A stretch of DNA of 64,000 bases from Candidatus Poribacteria bacterium (GTDB taxonomy: Bacteria > Poribacteria > WGA-4E > WGA-3G), in assembly GCA_022821965.1 (NCBI GenBank), contig JAJECN010000061.1, positions 1 to 64,000 on the forward strand. Direction: 5' to 3'. The position numbers and the translations under genes are program-made. The notes under the pieces were generated by a model. The model saw only the letters and a list, made by a program, of their open reading frames with translations, had not been told where the DNA came from and searched no databases. Below are positions 33,518 to 40,164 of this stretch, piece by piece; within the stretch, counting starts at the first letter, position 1; the number at the start of each line of letters is the position of its first letter.

Positions 33518-33531
33518 TAACAGTGTTAAGT
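33515..33531. promoter_or_regulatory. TetR-type operator, autoregulatory
   Basis: ACTTAACA-G-TGTTAAGT is a perfect 8+1+8 palindrome overlapping the -10 and the start point of the TetR gene. A 14/17 match lies at 34214 ahead of the next gene. Confidence 0.75.
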
Positions 33532-33561
33532 TAAATGACTATGTAAATCAAAGGTAAAACA

Positions 33562-34167
33562 ATGGGTATTAAAGAACGGAAAGCAAGGGAAAAAAAGCAA
33601 TTGCGGCAGCAAATTCTTTCTGCAGCGCGAGAGTTGTTTGTCAATGAGGGTTATGAGAACGTCTCCATGCGAAAGATTGCCAGCAAGATCGAATACTCAC
33701 CGACAACGATCTACCTTTATTTTAAAGATAAGGCGGATCTTTTAGACTCTGTTTGCAAGGAAACACTTCTGAACTTATTGAACACGCTTGAACAACTAAA
33801 AAGAGATATAAACGACCCCGTCGAGGCTCTGAGAAAAAGTGGGAAAGCGTATGTCGAGTTCGGCTTAGAATATCCGCAGGATTACAAACTCACGTTTGTT
33901 ATCCGTCCGCAATTCCAGAAGGGATTGGGTCTTCAAGAAGGATCGGTTGGCGAAAAGGTATTTGATTACTTGCGGGCAATGGTTTCTGAATGCATTCGGC
34001 AACAGATATTCCGTCAAGTAGATGTCGAAACTACCGGTCAGGTAATGTGGTCAGCGGTTCACGGTGTCACACTGCTCCTGATTGATTTCCCTGATTTTCC
34101 TTGGACTGAAAAAGACAAATTGATTGACACAGTAATTAACACAACAATTGAGGGTTTAAAGGCATAA
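33562..34167 (+). CDS. TetR/AcrR-family transcriptional regulator
   Basis: The 201-residue protein has a canonical TetR N-terminal helix-turn-helix: QQILSAARELFVNEGYENVS (about 15-34), MRKIASKIEYSPTTIYLYFK (about 35-54), DKADLLDSV. The C-terminal ligand-binding part has the FGLEYPQDYKLTF pattern of the WHG/TetR_C-type regulators. The promoter upstream is near consensus and overlapped by a perfect palindrome, so autorepression is expected. A similar site lies before the FG-GAP lipoprotein gene 107 bp downstream, a probable target. The ligand is unknown. AAAGG precedes the ATG. Confidence 0.9.
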   Translation: MGIKERKAREKKQLRQQILSAARELFVNEGYENVSMRKIASKIEYSPTTIYLYFKDKADLLDSVCKETLLNLLNTLEQLKRDINDPVEALRKSGKAYVEFGLEYPQDYKLTFVIRPQFQKGLGLQEGSVGEKVFDYLRAMVSECIRQQIFRQVDVETTGQVMWSAVHGVTLLLIDFPDFPWTEKDKLIDTVINTTIEGLKA

Positions 34168-34213
34168 ATTTTTAAACGACTTGGCGAAGGTCAAGTATAT
34201 TTTTTCGCTTGTA

Positions 34214-34230
34214 AGTTAACACTGTTCATT
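34214..34230. promoter_or_regulatory. Second TetR-type operator before the FG-GAP lipoprotein gene
   Basis: AGTTAACACTGTTCATT matches the reverse complement of the 33515 operator at 14 of 17 positions. A perfect 12-bp palindrome TATGTTAACATA follows at 34240-34251. Together they lie 34-60 bp before the ATG at 34274. Confidence 0.6.
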
Positions 34231-34273
34231 TATTTATCTATGTTAACATAAGGAAATCCAGAAGGAGAATAAA

Positions 34274-35944
34274 ATGAAAAAGCGAAACCCATTCCATAAA
34301 CGCTTTTTTTCCGCAGTTGAGTGTATAAGGCGTTATCAACGAAGTCTGTTTTTCATACTGGTTTTTGGCGTGTTTCTGTCGAGCTGTTCGGGACGATCTA
34401 ACCAAGAGGTTGCTCCAACAATGGTGTCTGCTCCCACGGAACTCACTTTTGAACAGCACAAAGTCGAAACCGACACTGCGAAACACCAGACTGTTTTGAC
34501 AGGGTTTATTCTCGGTAATGATTTTGCTGAAGTTGCTGTGGTGAACATTGACGAAAATGATGATCGGCACTTGCGCATCCACACGTTCAATGACGGCACT
34601 TGGGTATTGAAGCTTGACGCAAAGCTGCGTCCTGAAGTGTTGTTCGTTGATATTGCTAACATTGGTGGGCGCGATCGGTTGATTACATACGAGCACGGTC
34701 GTCTGAATTGGTTTGACCCCGACTCGGCAGTTGAACGGACACTGGTCGAAGTTACAACAAACTACAACGCGACGGGTGAAGGTGGAATCCCCCACGTCGA
34801 TATCACTCGAGATATAAACCGCGACAGCCTTGACGATTTGATAGTGCCGGACATTGACGGTTTCTGGATAGCCACGCAATCGCGCGACGGTTCATTTCCG
34901 GCCCCGATAAAACTTGGACCGCCCGATCCCTTCCTCGACGAGATTGCTATGGACGATACGGGTAGTTACCGCGAGGTAGGGATAACGCCCTTAACTGTCC
35001 TTTGGTATCTGAGTCGTGTCCACCAGATGGACTACGACCAAGATGGACGCAGCGATCTCGTGTTCTGGAACGCGGATCATTTTGACGTTTATCGCCAAGA
35101 TGCTCGCGGGATGTTTTCCACGGTGGCAGAGACCTTCACTGTTGACATTCCATTCGACACTGACGGTGCCTACTCGATCGCCTTTGGATTCAGCGGTGAG
35201 AATATGTTCTCGCTCATCTTTGGCTTTAGGGAAAACACAAAACGGAGAGTGCTGCACACGTTTCAAGATATGAACGGCGATAACGTTGCCGACATGGTGA
35301 TCCATTCGTTAGAGGGACGGAGCCTTGGGAAACAACGCAGCCTGTACGAGGTGCATTTCGGCACACCAACACCGGAAGGGATCGTGTTCGCGCTGGAGGT
35401 TAGCATGACAATTCGACCACGCGGTACCGCTGGGGGTTTGCAGCCTTGGGGCTATTCGTCACAGTGGTTCCAGGACCTCAATGGAAATGGTAAGGCTGAC
35501 ATTCTGTTCAAAGACGTAAAGACTGGACTTACTGGGATGAGCCGGGCAATGCTTGGTAAATCGATTGCAATAGATCTCGAGTGCTATCGTATGGAAGATG
35601 GTACTTATCCCAATAAGCCCACGACCAGACGTAAAATCAGACCGGACTTAGATATCTTTGAGAAAGATAGGGTCTTTTTTCCAGTGGTCCTACTTGGCGA
35701 TGTGAACGGTGACGGACGCTCGGACCTGCTGGTTGGAAAAAACTGGGAAGAGCTGCACGTCTTTCTCGGCGTTCCGGGACCGGGACTGTTCGCGCGGACA
35801 CCTCAAAAAGTGGCAGTCGCTATGCCTAACGACGAGCGAAACGCTCGACTGGTAGACCTCAACAAAGACAAAAAGCAAGATCTCCTCATACATTATCCAT
35901 CCATTACCGAACTGCATCGGGTGACACTCTTGGTCGCCCAATAA
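34274..35944 (+). CDS. FG-GAP/VCBS-repeat lipoprotein
   Basis: The 556-residue product has a long N-region then a hydrophobic signal ending in the lipobox LSSC near residue 38, so it is a lipoprotein outside the cytoplasm. The body contains at least six Ca-binding FG-GAP-type loops of the form DxNxDxxxDL(I/L): DINRDSLDDL (near 178), DYDQDGRSDLVFWN (near 254), DMNGDNVADMV (near 333), DLNGNGKADILF (near 402), DVNGDGRSDLLVGK (near 476) and DLNKDKKQDLLIHY (near 535), predicting an integrin-like seven-bladed propeller. AAGGAG precedes the ATG. Operator sites for the neighbouring TetR regulator lie upstream, so expression is probably controlled by it. Ligand unknown. Confidence 0.86.
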   Translation: MKKRNPFHKRFFSAVECIRRYQRSLFFILVFGVFLSSCSGRSNQEVAPTMVSAPTELTFEQHKVETDTAKHQTVLTGFILGNDFAEVAVVNIDENDDRHLRIHTFNDGTWVLKLDAKLRPEVLFVDIANIGGRDRLITYEHGRLNWFDPDSAVERTLVEVTTNYNATGEGGIPHVDITRDINRDSLDDLIVPDIDGFWIATQSRDGSFPAPIKLGPPDPFLDEIAMDDTGSYREVGITPLTVLWYLSRVHQMDYDQDGRSDLVFWNADHFDVYRQDARGMFSTVAETFTVDIPFDTDGAYSIAFGFSGENMFSLIFGFRENTKRRVLHTFQDMNGDNVADMVIHSLEGRSLGKQRSLYEVHFGTPTPEGIVFALEVSMTIRPRGTAGGLQPWGYSSQWFQDLNGNGKADILFKDVKTGLTGMSRAMLGKSIAIDLECYRMEDGTYPNKPTTRRKIRPDLDIFEKDRVFFPVVLLGDVNGDGRSDLLVGKNWEELHVFLGVPGPGLFARTPQKVAVAMPNDERNARLVDLNKDKKQDLLIHYPSITELHRVTLLVAQ

Positions 35945-35949
35945 ACAAA

Positions 35950-35982
35950 GTAGTAAACGCACGCTATGTGCTGTAACAATAA
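35950..35982 (+). repeat. GGCACAC-type hairpin element, diverged copy
   Basis: GTAGTAAACGCACGCTATGT then GCTGTAACAATAA, a diverged version of the element at 13951/14058, again placed within a few bases of a gene's stop codon. Confidence 0.5.
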
Positions 35983-35999
35983 ACGAAAAGGAGAAAACA

Positions 36000-36560
36000 G
36001 TGAAACACACAATGTTCTGTCTAATCTGCATGCTTGCATTGATAACCTTCAGTTTCTCAGCGCAAGCACAAGAAACCGATCTTACCGAGAACAACGTGAA
36101 CAATGTAACGGAAGACAAATTCCTCACGAGTGACACGAAATTTGGTATCGGACTTCAGGGAGCCACCTCTGAATTTGGCGGAATTAGTCTCCGCTACACT
36201 GGACTGGCACCCGTATATTTTCAAACCGTTGGACGTTTTATTCTCAACGACCAAAATAGCGACCACATGTTCGGGGGCGGCGTTTCATACGCCATATTTG
36301 AACACCACGGTAGGTGGCATGCCTCACGACTCTATTTCACCTTAGAAGGGGGCTGGCGATACAACAAAGAACGGGAACTCCTTACTACGACGTTAGGAGG
36401 CGGACTCGCTTTTGGCGGCGAACTTGTGTTCTCACTTGGCGGGATTCCACTCGGTTTGAACGTGGAAGTCGGTCAAGGATTCGGGAGGGAAAAAACCGAC
36501 TCCGAATCTAAAGGTCTTGCTGGCGTGTACGTAGGAATGGGCATACATGCCTATTTTTAG
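36000..36560 (+). CDS. Small secreted beta-barrel-like outer-membrane protein
   Basis: The start is the GTG at 36000 with AAGGAG 7 nt upstream. The 186-residue product has a Sec signal (about 1-23, ending AQA). The mature part alternates hydrophobic and polar residues with many Gly and aromatic residues (KFGIGLQGATSEFGGISLRY, LYFTLEGGWRY, TTLGGGLAFGGELVFSLGG) and ends in VGMGIHAYF, with a terminal Phe typical of outer-membrane barrels assembled by BamA. About eight strands are plausible. No family name is recognised. It follows the FG-GAP lipoprotein gene by 55 bp with a hairpin element between them and may share its transcript. Confidence 0.72.
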   Translation: MKHTMFCLICMLALITFSFSAQAQETDLTENNVNNVTEDKFLTSDTKFGIGLQGATSEFGGISLRYTGLAPVYFQTVGRFILNDQNSDHMFGGGVSYAIFEHHGRWHASRLYFTLEGGWRYNKERELLTTTLGGGLAFGGELVFSLGGIPLGLNVEVGQGFGREKTDSESKGLAGVYVGMGIHAYF

Positions 36561-36569
36561 GTGAAAGCC

Positions 36570-36598
36570 TTGTCTTATAGATAGATTTAGGGTATAAT
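36570..36598 (+). promoter_or_regulatory. Promoter driving a structured leader
   Basis: TTGTCT (36570-36575), 17-bp spacer, TATAAT (36593-36598). Transcription would start near 36606, within the left arm of the inverted repeat, and run about 200 nt before the next start codon at 36808. Confidence 0.6.
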
Positions 36599-36720
36599 TC
36601 TGCTAAGAGAAAAAGGGGACAAATCGGATCCAGTCGTATTTTATGTAACACTCTCCTTTAGGTTTCTTTGTCGATGAGGAAAGTGTTGGGTTTCACGTCG
36701 ATTTGTCCCTTTACAGCAGA
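36599..36720 (+). repeat. Long imperfect hairpin in the DUF4405 gene leader
   Basis: Arms TCTGCT (36599-36604) with AGCAGA (36715-36720), and GGGACAAATCG (36616-36626) with its exact complement (36699-36709), form an about 120-nt stem-loop. The right part overlaps the GGGTTGAACG-type repeat at 36683-36750. Confidence 0.6.
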
Positions 36721-36750
36721 TTCTTCGTACACTTCCATTCAACCCAATAC
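36683..36750 (-). repeat. GGGTTGAACG dispersed repeat, copy 3 (reversed)
   Basis: GTGTTGGGTTTCAC (36683-36696) and TTCCATTCAACCCAATAC (36733-36750) are the reverse complement of the arms seen at 18424 and 29190. Confidence 0.65.
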
Positions 36751-36807
36751 AAGTCATTGGCATTCACCTAAAAGCGACTGCTCTAATGAATCAAATTGGA
36801 ACAACCT

Positions 36808-37293
36808 ATGAAAAACCTAAACACTCGACAATGGTCCACCCCTCTTACGATAGGCACAGGTATCTTTGTTGCGACTACCGGTCTACTTATGTTCTTTGTT
36901 ATGGAAGATCCGTTCAAGTTCGCGCATGAACTCGTTGGCATCGGGTTTTCGATTGCCATTGTCCTTCATGTATTGAGCAATTGGCAGTCATTCAAGAGGT
37001 ATTTCTCACAACGCAGTGTTGCTATCATAGCAATTGCTTGGTTGATCGGTATCAGCTTGGTTACGACCTCGGCCATCCTGAGTAAAGGAGAACCCGAAGA
37101 ACTAATCGTTACCCAAATCGAGAAGACTTCCATCACTCTGCTTGCACCAGTCGTTGGCATGGAGGTAAAAGAACTTGTCGATCAACTCAGCAAGGATGGT
37201 TTCGCTGTTGATGATCCTGAAATGTCTATTGAACAACTCGCTGACCAACACGAAGCGGATACGGATGACATCCTTCTCTCAGTGTTCCGTTAG
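36808..37293 (+). CDS. DUF4405-like membrane protein
   Basis: The ATG at 36808 gives 161 residues (a TTG at 36796 would add four). Three membrane segments are evident (about 11-30, 41-58 and 71-91). HELVGIGFSIAIVLHVLSNW carries two spaced His residues in adjacent helices, a heme-ligand-like pattern seen in DUF4405 cytochrome-like proteins. A soluble C-terminal tail (about 98-161) reads as a small acidic helical domain (GMEVKELVDQLSKDGFAVDD). It is expressed from a promoter 210 bp upstream with a structured leader. Electron transfer is a possible role but is not shown. Confidence 0.7.
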   Translation: MKNLNTRQWSTPLTIGTGIFVATTGLLMFFVMEDPFKFAHELVGIGFSIAIVLHVLSNWQSFKRYFSQRSVAIIAIAWLIGISLVTTSAILSKGEPEELIVTQIEKTSITLLAPVVGMEVKELVDQLSKDGFAVDDPEMSIEQLADQHEADTDDILLSVFR

Positions 37294-37324
37294 TTAACAA
37301 ACCACGCACTAAATGTGTGTGAGT

Positions 37325-38230
37325 TTAACCCAACCTATGCGCCTGCTGTGCCGAGACTTGCCTCTCCCATTCCTTCCAAGTCGGTTTGTCGCCTTCAGTC
37401 AGTACGACGAGCGGCACCCTGCCGCCTGCTAGTGCTTTGCTTTTTACGAATTCAGCAGCTTCACGCTGTTCAGCAGTCAAGTCAGCGCGGTCCGGTGTAG
37501 GAAAATAGCGGAAGTCGATACTCCAACGGGATTTCCGTGTCGTGTTCACTTTACTGGTATGGACGCAGAGATTCGACATGAACAAGGCACCACCCGGTTT
37601 AAGCGGAATAGGCACCGGCGTGCCACGCGCTTCGACATCTGCCTCCATCCGGACATTTGAATCCGCGCCGCGTGCCCCGTCCAATAGACCCCAGCGGTGA
37701 CTGCCCGGAATAACCCAGCAACATCCATTCTCAACTGTCGCTTCGACCAGCGGCACCCACACCGTAACCATGTGGAGCCCTCCAGTGTGCTTCTCCTTTT
37801 TCCCGATAGTCGACTGGTCCAAATACTGGCTGTCTTGGTGCCACGGGAACGATGTAATCACGCTTCCAGGGAGTTTCGTTCGTAACGCTGGTGTACCGAT
37901 ATTCGAGACTTCAGCACCCAAGAGCAGGCGGAGCACATCGAGAACACCCGGTAGGTTGTAGAGATCATAAAACTCACGTCCAAACATACCAAAAGCCCAG
38001 TTGCGAGGTAGTATGTCTAACTCCTCACAGATAGCAGCATAGCGTCGTTCAAAGGACTCGTCTTCATAACGCGACGACAGCTTGCCTTCCGTATACAATT
38101 CATCGCTATAGGCATCAACCTTTGCCTTAATAAAGTCGCGGATTGGATCTAAATCTCGGTTGTCAATAATGTTTCTGAGCACCACGTAACCATCACGTTC
38201 ATAAGAGGTCTTGATTTCTTGATCTGTCAT
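37325..38230 (-). CDS. Phytanoyl-CoA dioxygenase family protein
   Basis: The ATG at 38230 is chosen because AAGGAG lies 7 nt upstream and the conserved N-terminus TDQEIKTSYERDGYVVLRN begins there; a longer frame from 38281 lacks a site. The 301-residue product has the Fe(II) ligands in PWHQDSQY (HxD, near 138-140) and a distal His in CVHTSKVNTTRKSRWSIDFR (near 220), with the following Arg residues for 2-oxoglutarate. GCCWVIPGSHRWG is a typical core strand. It is divergent from the enolase-superfamily gene at 38347; PhyH and mandelate racemase-type genes often neighbour one another in this lineage. Substrate unknown. Confidence 0.9.
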   Translation of the reverse strand: MTDQEIKTSYERDGYVVLRNIIDNRDLDPIRDFIKAKVDAYSDELYTEGKLSSRYEDESFERRYAAICEELDILPRNWAFGMFGREFYDLYNLPGVLDVLRLLLGAEVSNIGTPALRTKLPGSVITSFPWHQDSQYLDQSTIGKKEKHTGGLHMVTVWVPLVEATVENGCCWVIPGSHRWGLLDGARGADSNVRMEADVEARGTPVPIPLKPGGALFMSNLCVHTSKVNTTRKSRWSIDFRYFPTPDRADLTAEQREAAEFVKSKALAGGRVPLVVLTEGDKPTWKEWERQVSAQQAHRLG

Positions 38231-38346
38231 CAGCCAACTCCTTCCATCGCTATTGTAGAATCTCAAAGGATATGTTATCATGAATGCGCAGCGGACGCAA
38301 TACCAATTGATTTTTTAACCGATTTCATACACGAAGGGGAACAGAC

Positions 38347-39480
38347 ATGAAAATCATCGACGTGAAAGCGATGACGTTAAAAGGTTACAAACAGTGGAAC
38401 TACGTCCAGATTGAAACCGACGAGGGATTGACAGGGATAGGCGAGGCACATCCTGGGGCGGGAATCGCCGAGATTATCTTGCAATTCAAGCGGATACTCG
38501 TTGGCGCAGACCCAAGAAATATAGAACCTCTTTACAACCGGATGATTGGAGCAGCAAGTAATCGATATGCGATGGGTTTATCGGCTATCGGTGGAATAGA
38601 AACTGCGCTGTGGGATCTGCTCGGGAAAAGCCTTGGGGTGCCGGTTTATCAGTTGTTAGGTGGAAAATATCGAGATCGCATTCGACTCTATGCTGATGTT
38701 GGACATGGAAAAGGGAACACGCCGGAGGGTTGGGCACAACGAGCCAGAGAGGGCGTTGCAGACGGCTACCAAGCGATTAAATTTGACATCGATAACTCCG
38801 CAAACGAACTTAAACAGGATGCAGTCAATCGAGAATTAAGGACAGCGGAATTGCAGAAAATGACATCGTTGGTTGCCGCCGCACGGGAGGCTGCTGGTGA
38901 TGAAATTGACATCAGTATTGATTGTCATAGTCTATTCAGCGTTCATTCGGCAATGAAGCTTGCGGAACTTTTGGAGCCGTTCGACTTAATGTTTCTGGAG
39001 GACCCTGTACCGAACGACAATGTTGAAGCGATGGCGAAGGTAAGTTCTGCAACGTCTATCCCCATTTGTACAGGTGAATTCCTATTTCGTCGAGACGGTT
39101 TCAGAGAACTGATTCAGACACAAGCCTGTGATATGCTCCATGTCGATGTCTCTGGAACAGGCGGGATACTTGAGGCAAAGAAGATTGCGGATTTGGCGGA
39201 TCTGTATTATATGCCGTTTGCAGCACACAACATCACATCCCCCATTGGTATGACAGCGACAGCACACGTTTGCGCCGCTGTGCGGAATTTCATCGTCATG
39301 GAACTCCCATATCACGCCGATCAGGTCGAGTGGCGGTGGGACCTCGCTATTTCTGAGGAACCGCTCATGCAAGATAACGCATTTGTGGTGCCGGAGCAAT
39401 CCGGATTGGGTGTCGAAATTAATGCAGAAGTCGCGCAAGAACATCTAATGCCCGGATCTGACCACTTTGGCACATCTTAA
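38347..39480 (+). CDS. Mandelate racemase/galactonate dehydratase-like enzyme (enolase superfamily)
   Basis: The 377-residue protein has the enolase-superfamily capping domain and barrel. Key residues are Lys145 in the KxD motif IKFDID, metal ligands Asp192 (SIDCH), Glu218 (FLEDPVP) and Glu244 (CTGEF), and a general base dyad Asp267/His294 (HVDVSG, AAHNITSP). This set is typical of sugar-acid dehydratases of the galactonate/mannonate type acting in the cytoplasm; the substrate is probably an aldonic or related hydroxy acid. AAGGGG precedes the ATG. It is divergent from a PhyH gene with a 116-bp gap and differs from the fuconate dehydratase at 1569 in motifs (KxD instead of KxK). Confidence 0.85.
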   Translation: MKIIDVKAMTLKGYKQWNYVQIETDEGLTGIGEAHPGAGIAEIILQFKRILVGADPRNIEPLYNRMIGAASNRYAMGLSAIGGIETALWDLLGKSLGVPVYQLLGGKYRDRIRLYADVGHGKGNTPEGWAQRAREGVADGYQAIKFDIDNSANELKQDAVNRELRTAELQKMTSLVAAAREAAGDEIDISIDCHSLFSVHSAMKLAELLEPFDLMFLEDPVPNDNVEAMAKVSSATSIPICTGEFLFRRDGFRELIQTQACDMLHVDVSGTGGILEAKKIADLADLYYMPFAAHNITSPIGMTATAHVCAAVRNFIVMELPYHADQVEWRWDLAISEEPLMQDNAFVVPEQSGLGVEINAEVAQEHLMPGSDHFGTS

Positions 39481-40164
39481 ACTTCCCGCGATCTATAGCG
39501 AAATAATACCATATCTACTTGAATAACTTTCATATTTATATGCATTGTGGAAGTTAACTTATGGTATATCTATAATTCACAACTTCGTCTTATGTGCCTC
39601 TCAAAGTTGCTAATACCTTCGACTTCTATCACCTTAAAAGACGCGATGACGTGTCGAATTCACCACAGAAAACCACAGAAATTTGACGGATTTAATCGTC
39701 CATAAAATTTTCAAAATCGCTTCTCATCCCTTTGGTAGCTTAGGTTCTCAGTCGATTTTGAGAGACCTGAAAATTCTGTGGTTTTCTGTGGTATTTGATT
39801 TTTGTTGTTTTTTCACCATTAAATTCATAAAACGGATCAGATGTTTTTGGTGTTGCGTAAGAAACGTTCTAAATCTTCCTTATCAGGCGTTGGAAATTTC
39901 TGATTAAAAATTCAAATTTTTTCAATTATGACAACTCTGCAACATATCGACTGTAAAATTGCGTCACTAACAATTGTAAGCCTAAATTGGTTGACTTACG
40001 CAAACAGGCGATAAAAGGTTTTCAGGCTACAAACAGCTGAACCTTAAAAGGACGTGTGTTTTCAAAAGTAGTGCCCCACACGCTAATTGCTATGGGGACC
40101 TCGATTCGTAGTCGCGCAATGTATTGCGCGTTGTGTCCGCCCTATTAATTATGGGAGGCTTCCG
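39481..40164. other. 684-bp gap with a MITE-like inverted repeat
   Basis: No supported gene is present; open frames here are short and mostly built from the inverted repeat. The gap holds the inverted repeat at 39662-39792, A/T-rich sequence, a weak ECF-type match (GCAAC at 39939-39943, 18 bp, CGTC at 39962-39965) and, near 40105-40125, the hairpin GCGCAA-TGTA-TTGCGC before the sigma-WD40 gene. Confidence 0.6.
39662..39792. repeat. Inverted repeat element, MITE-like
   Basis: A 19-bp arm ACCACAGAAAACCACAGAA (39662-39680) has its exact complement at 39774-39792, enclosing 93 bp. Each arm itself contains two ACCACAGAA units. The size and perfect terminal arms fit a small non-autonomous element or a very long hairpin. 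Confidence 0.7.

Noticed and set aside
39683-39907. 74-codon plus-strand ORF in the 684-bp gap
   Set aside because: It runs through the inverted-repeat element, has no ribosome site and an unusual Phe/Cys-rich product.
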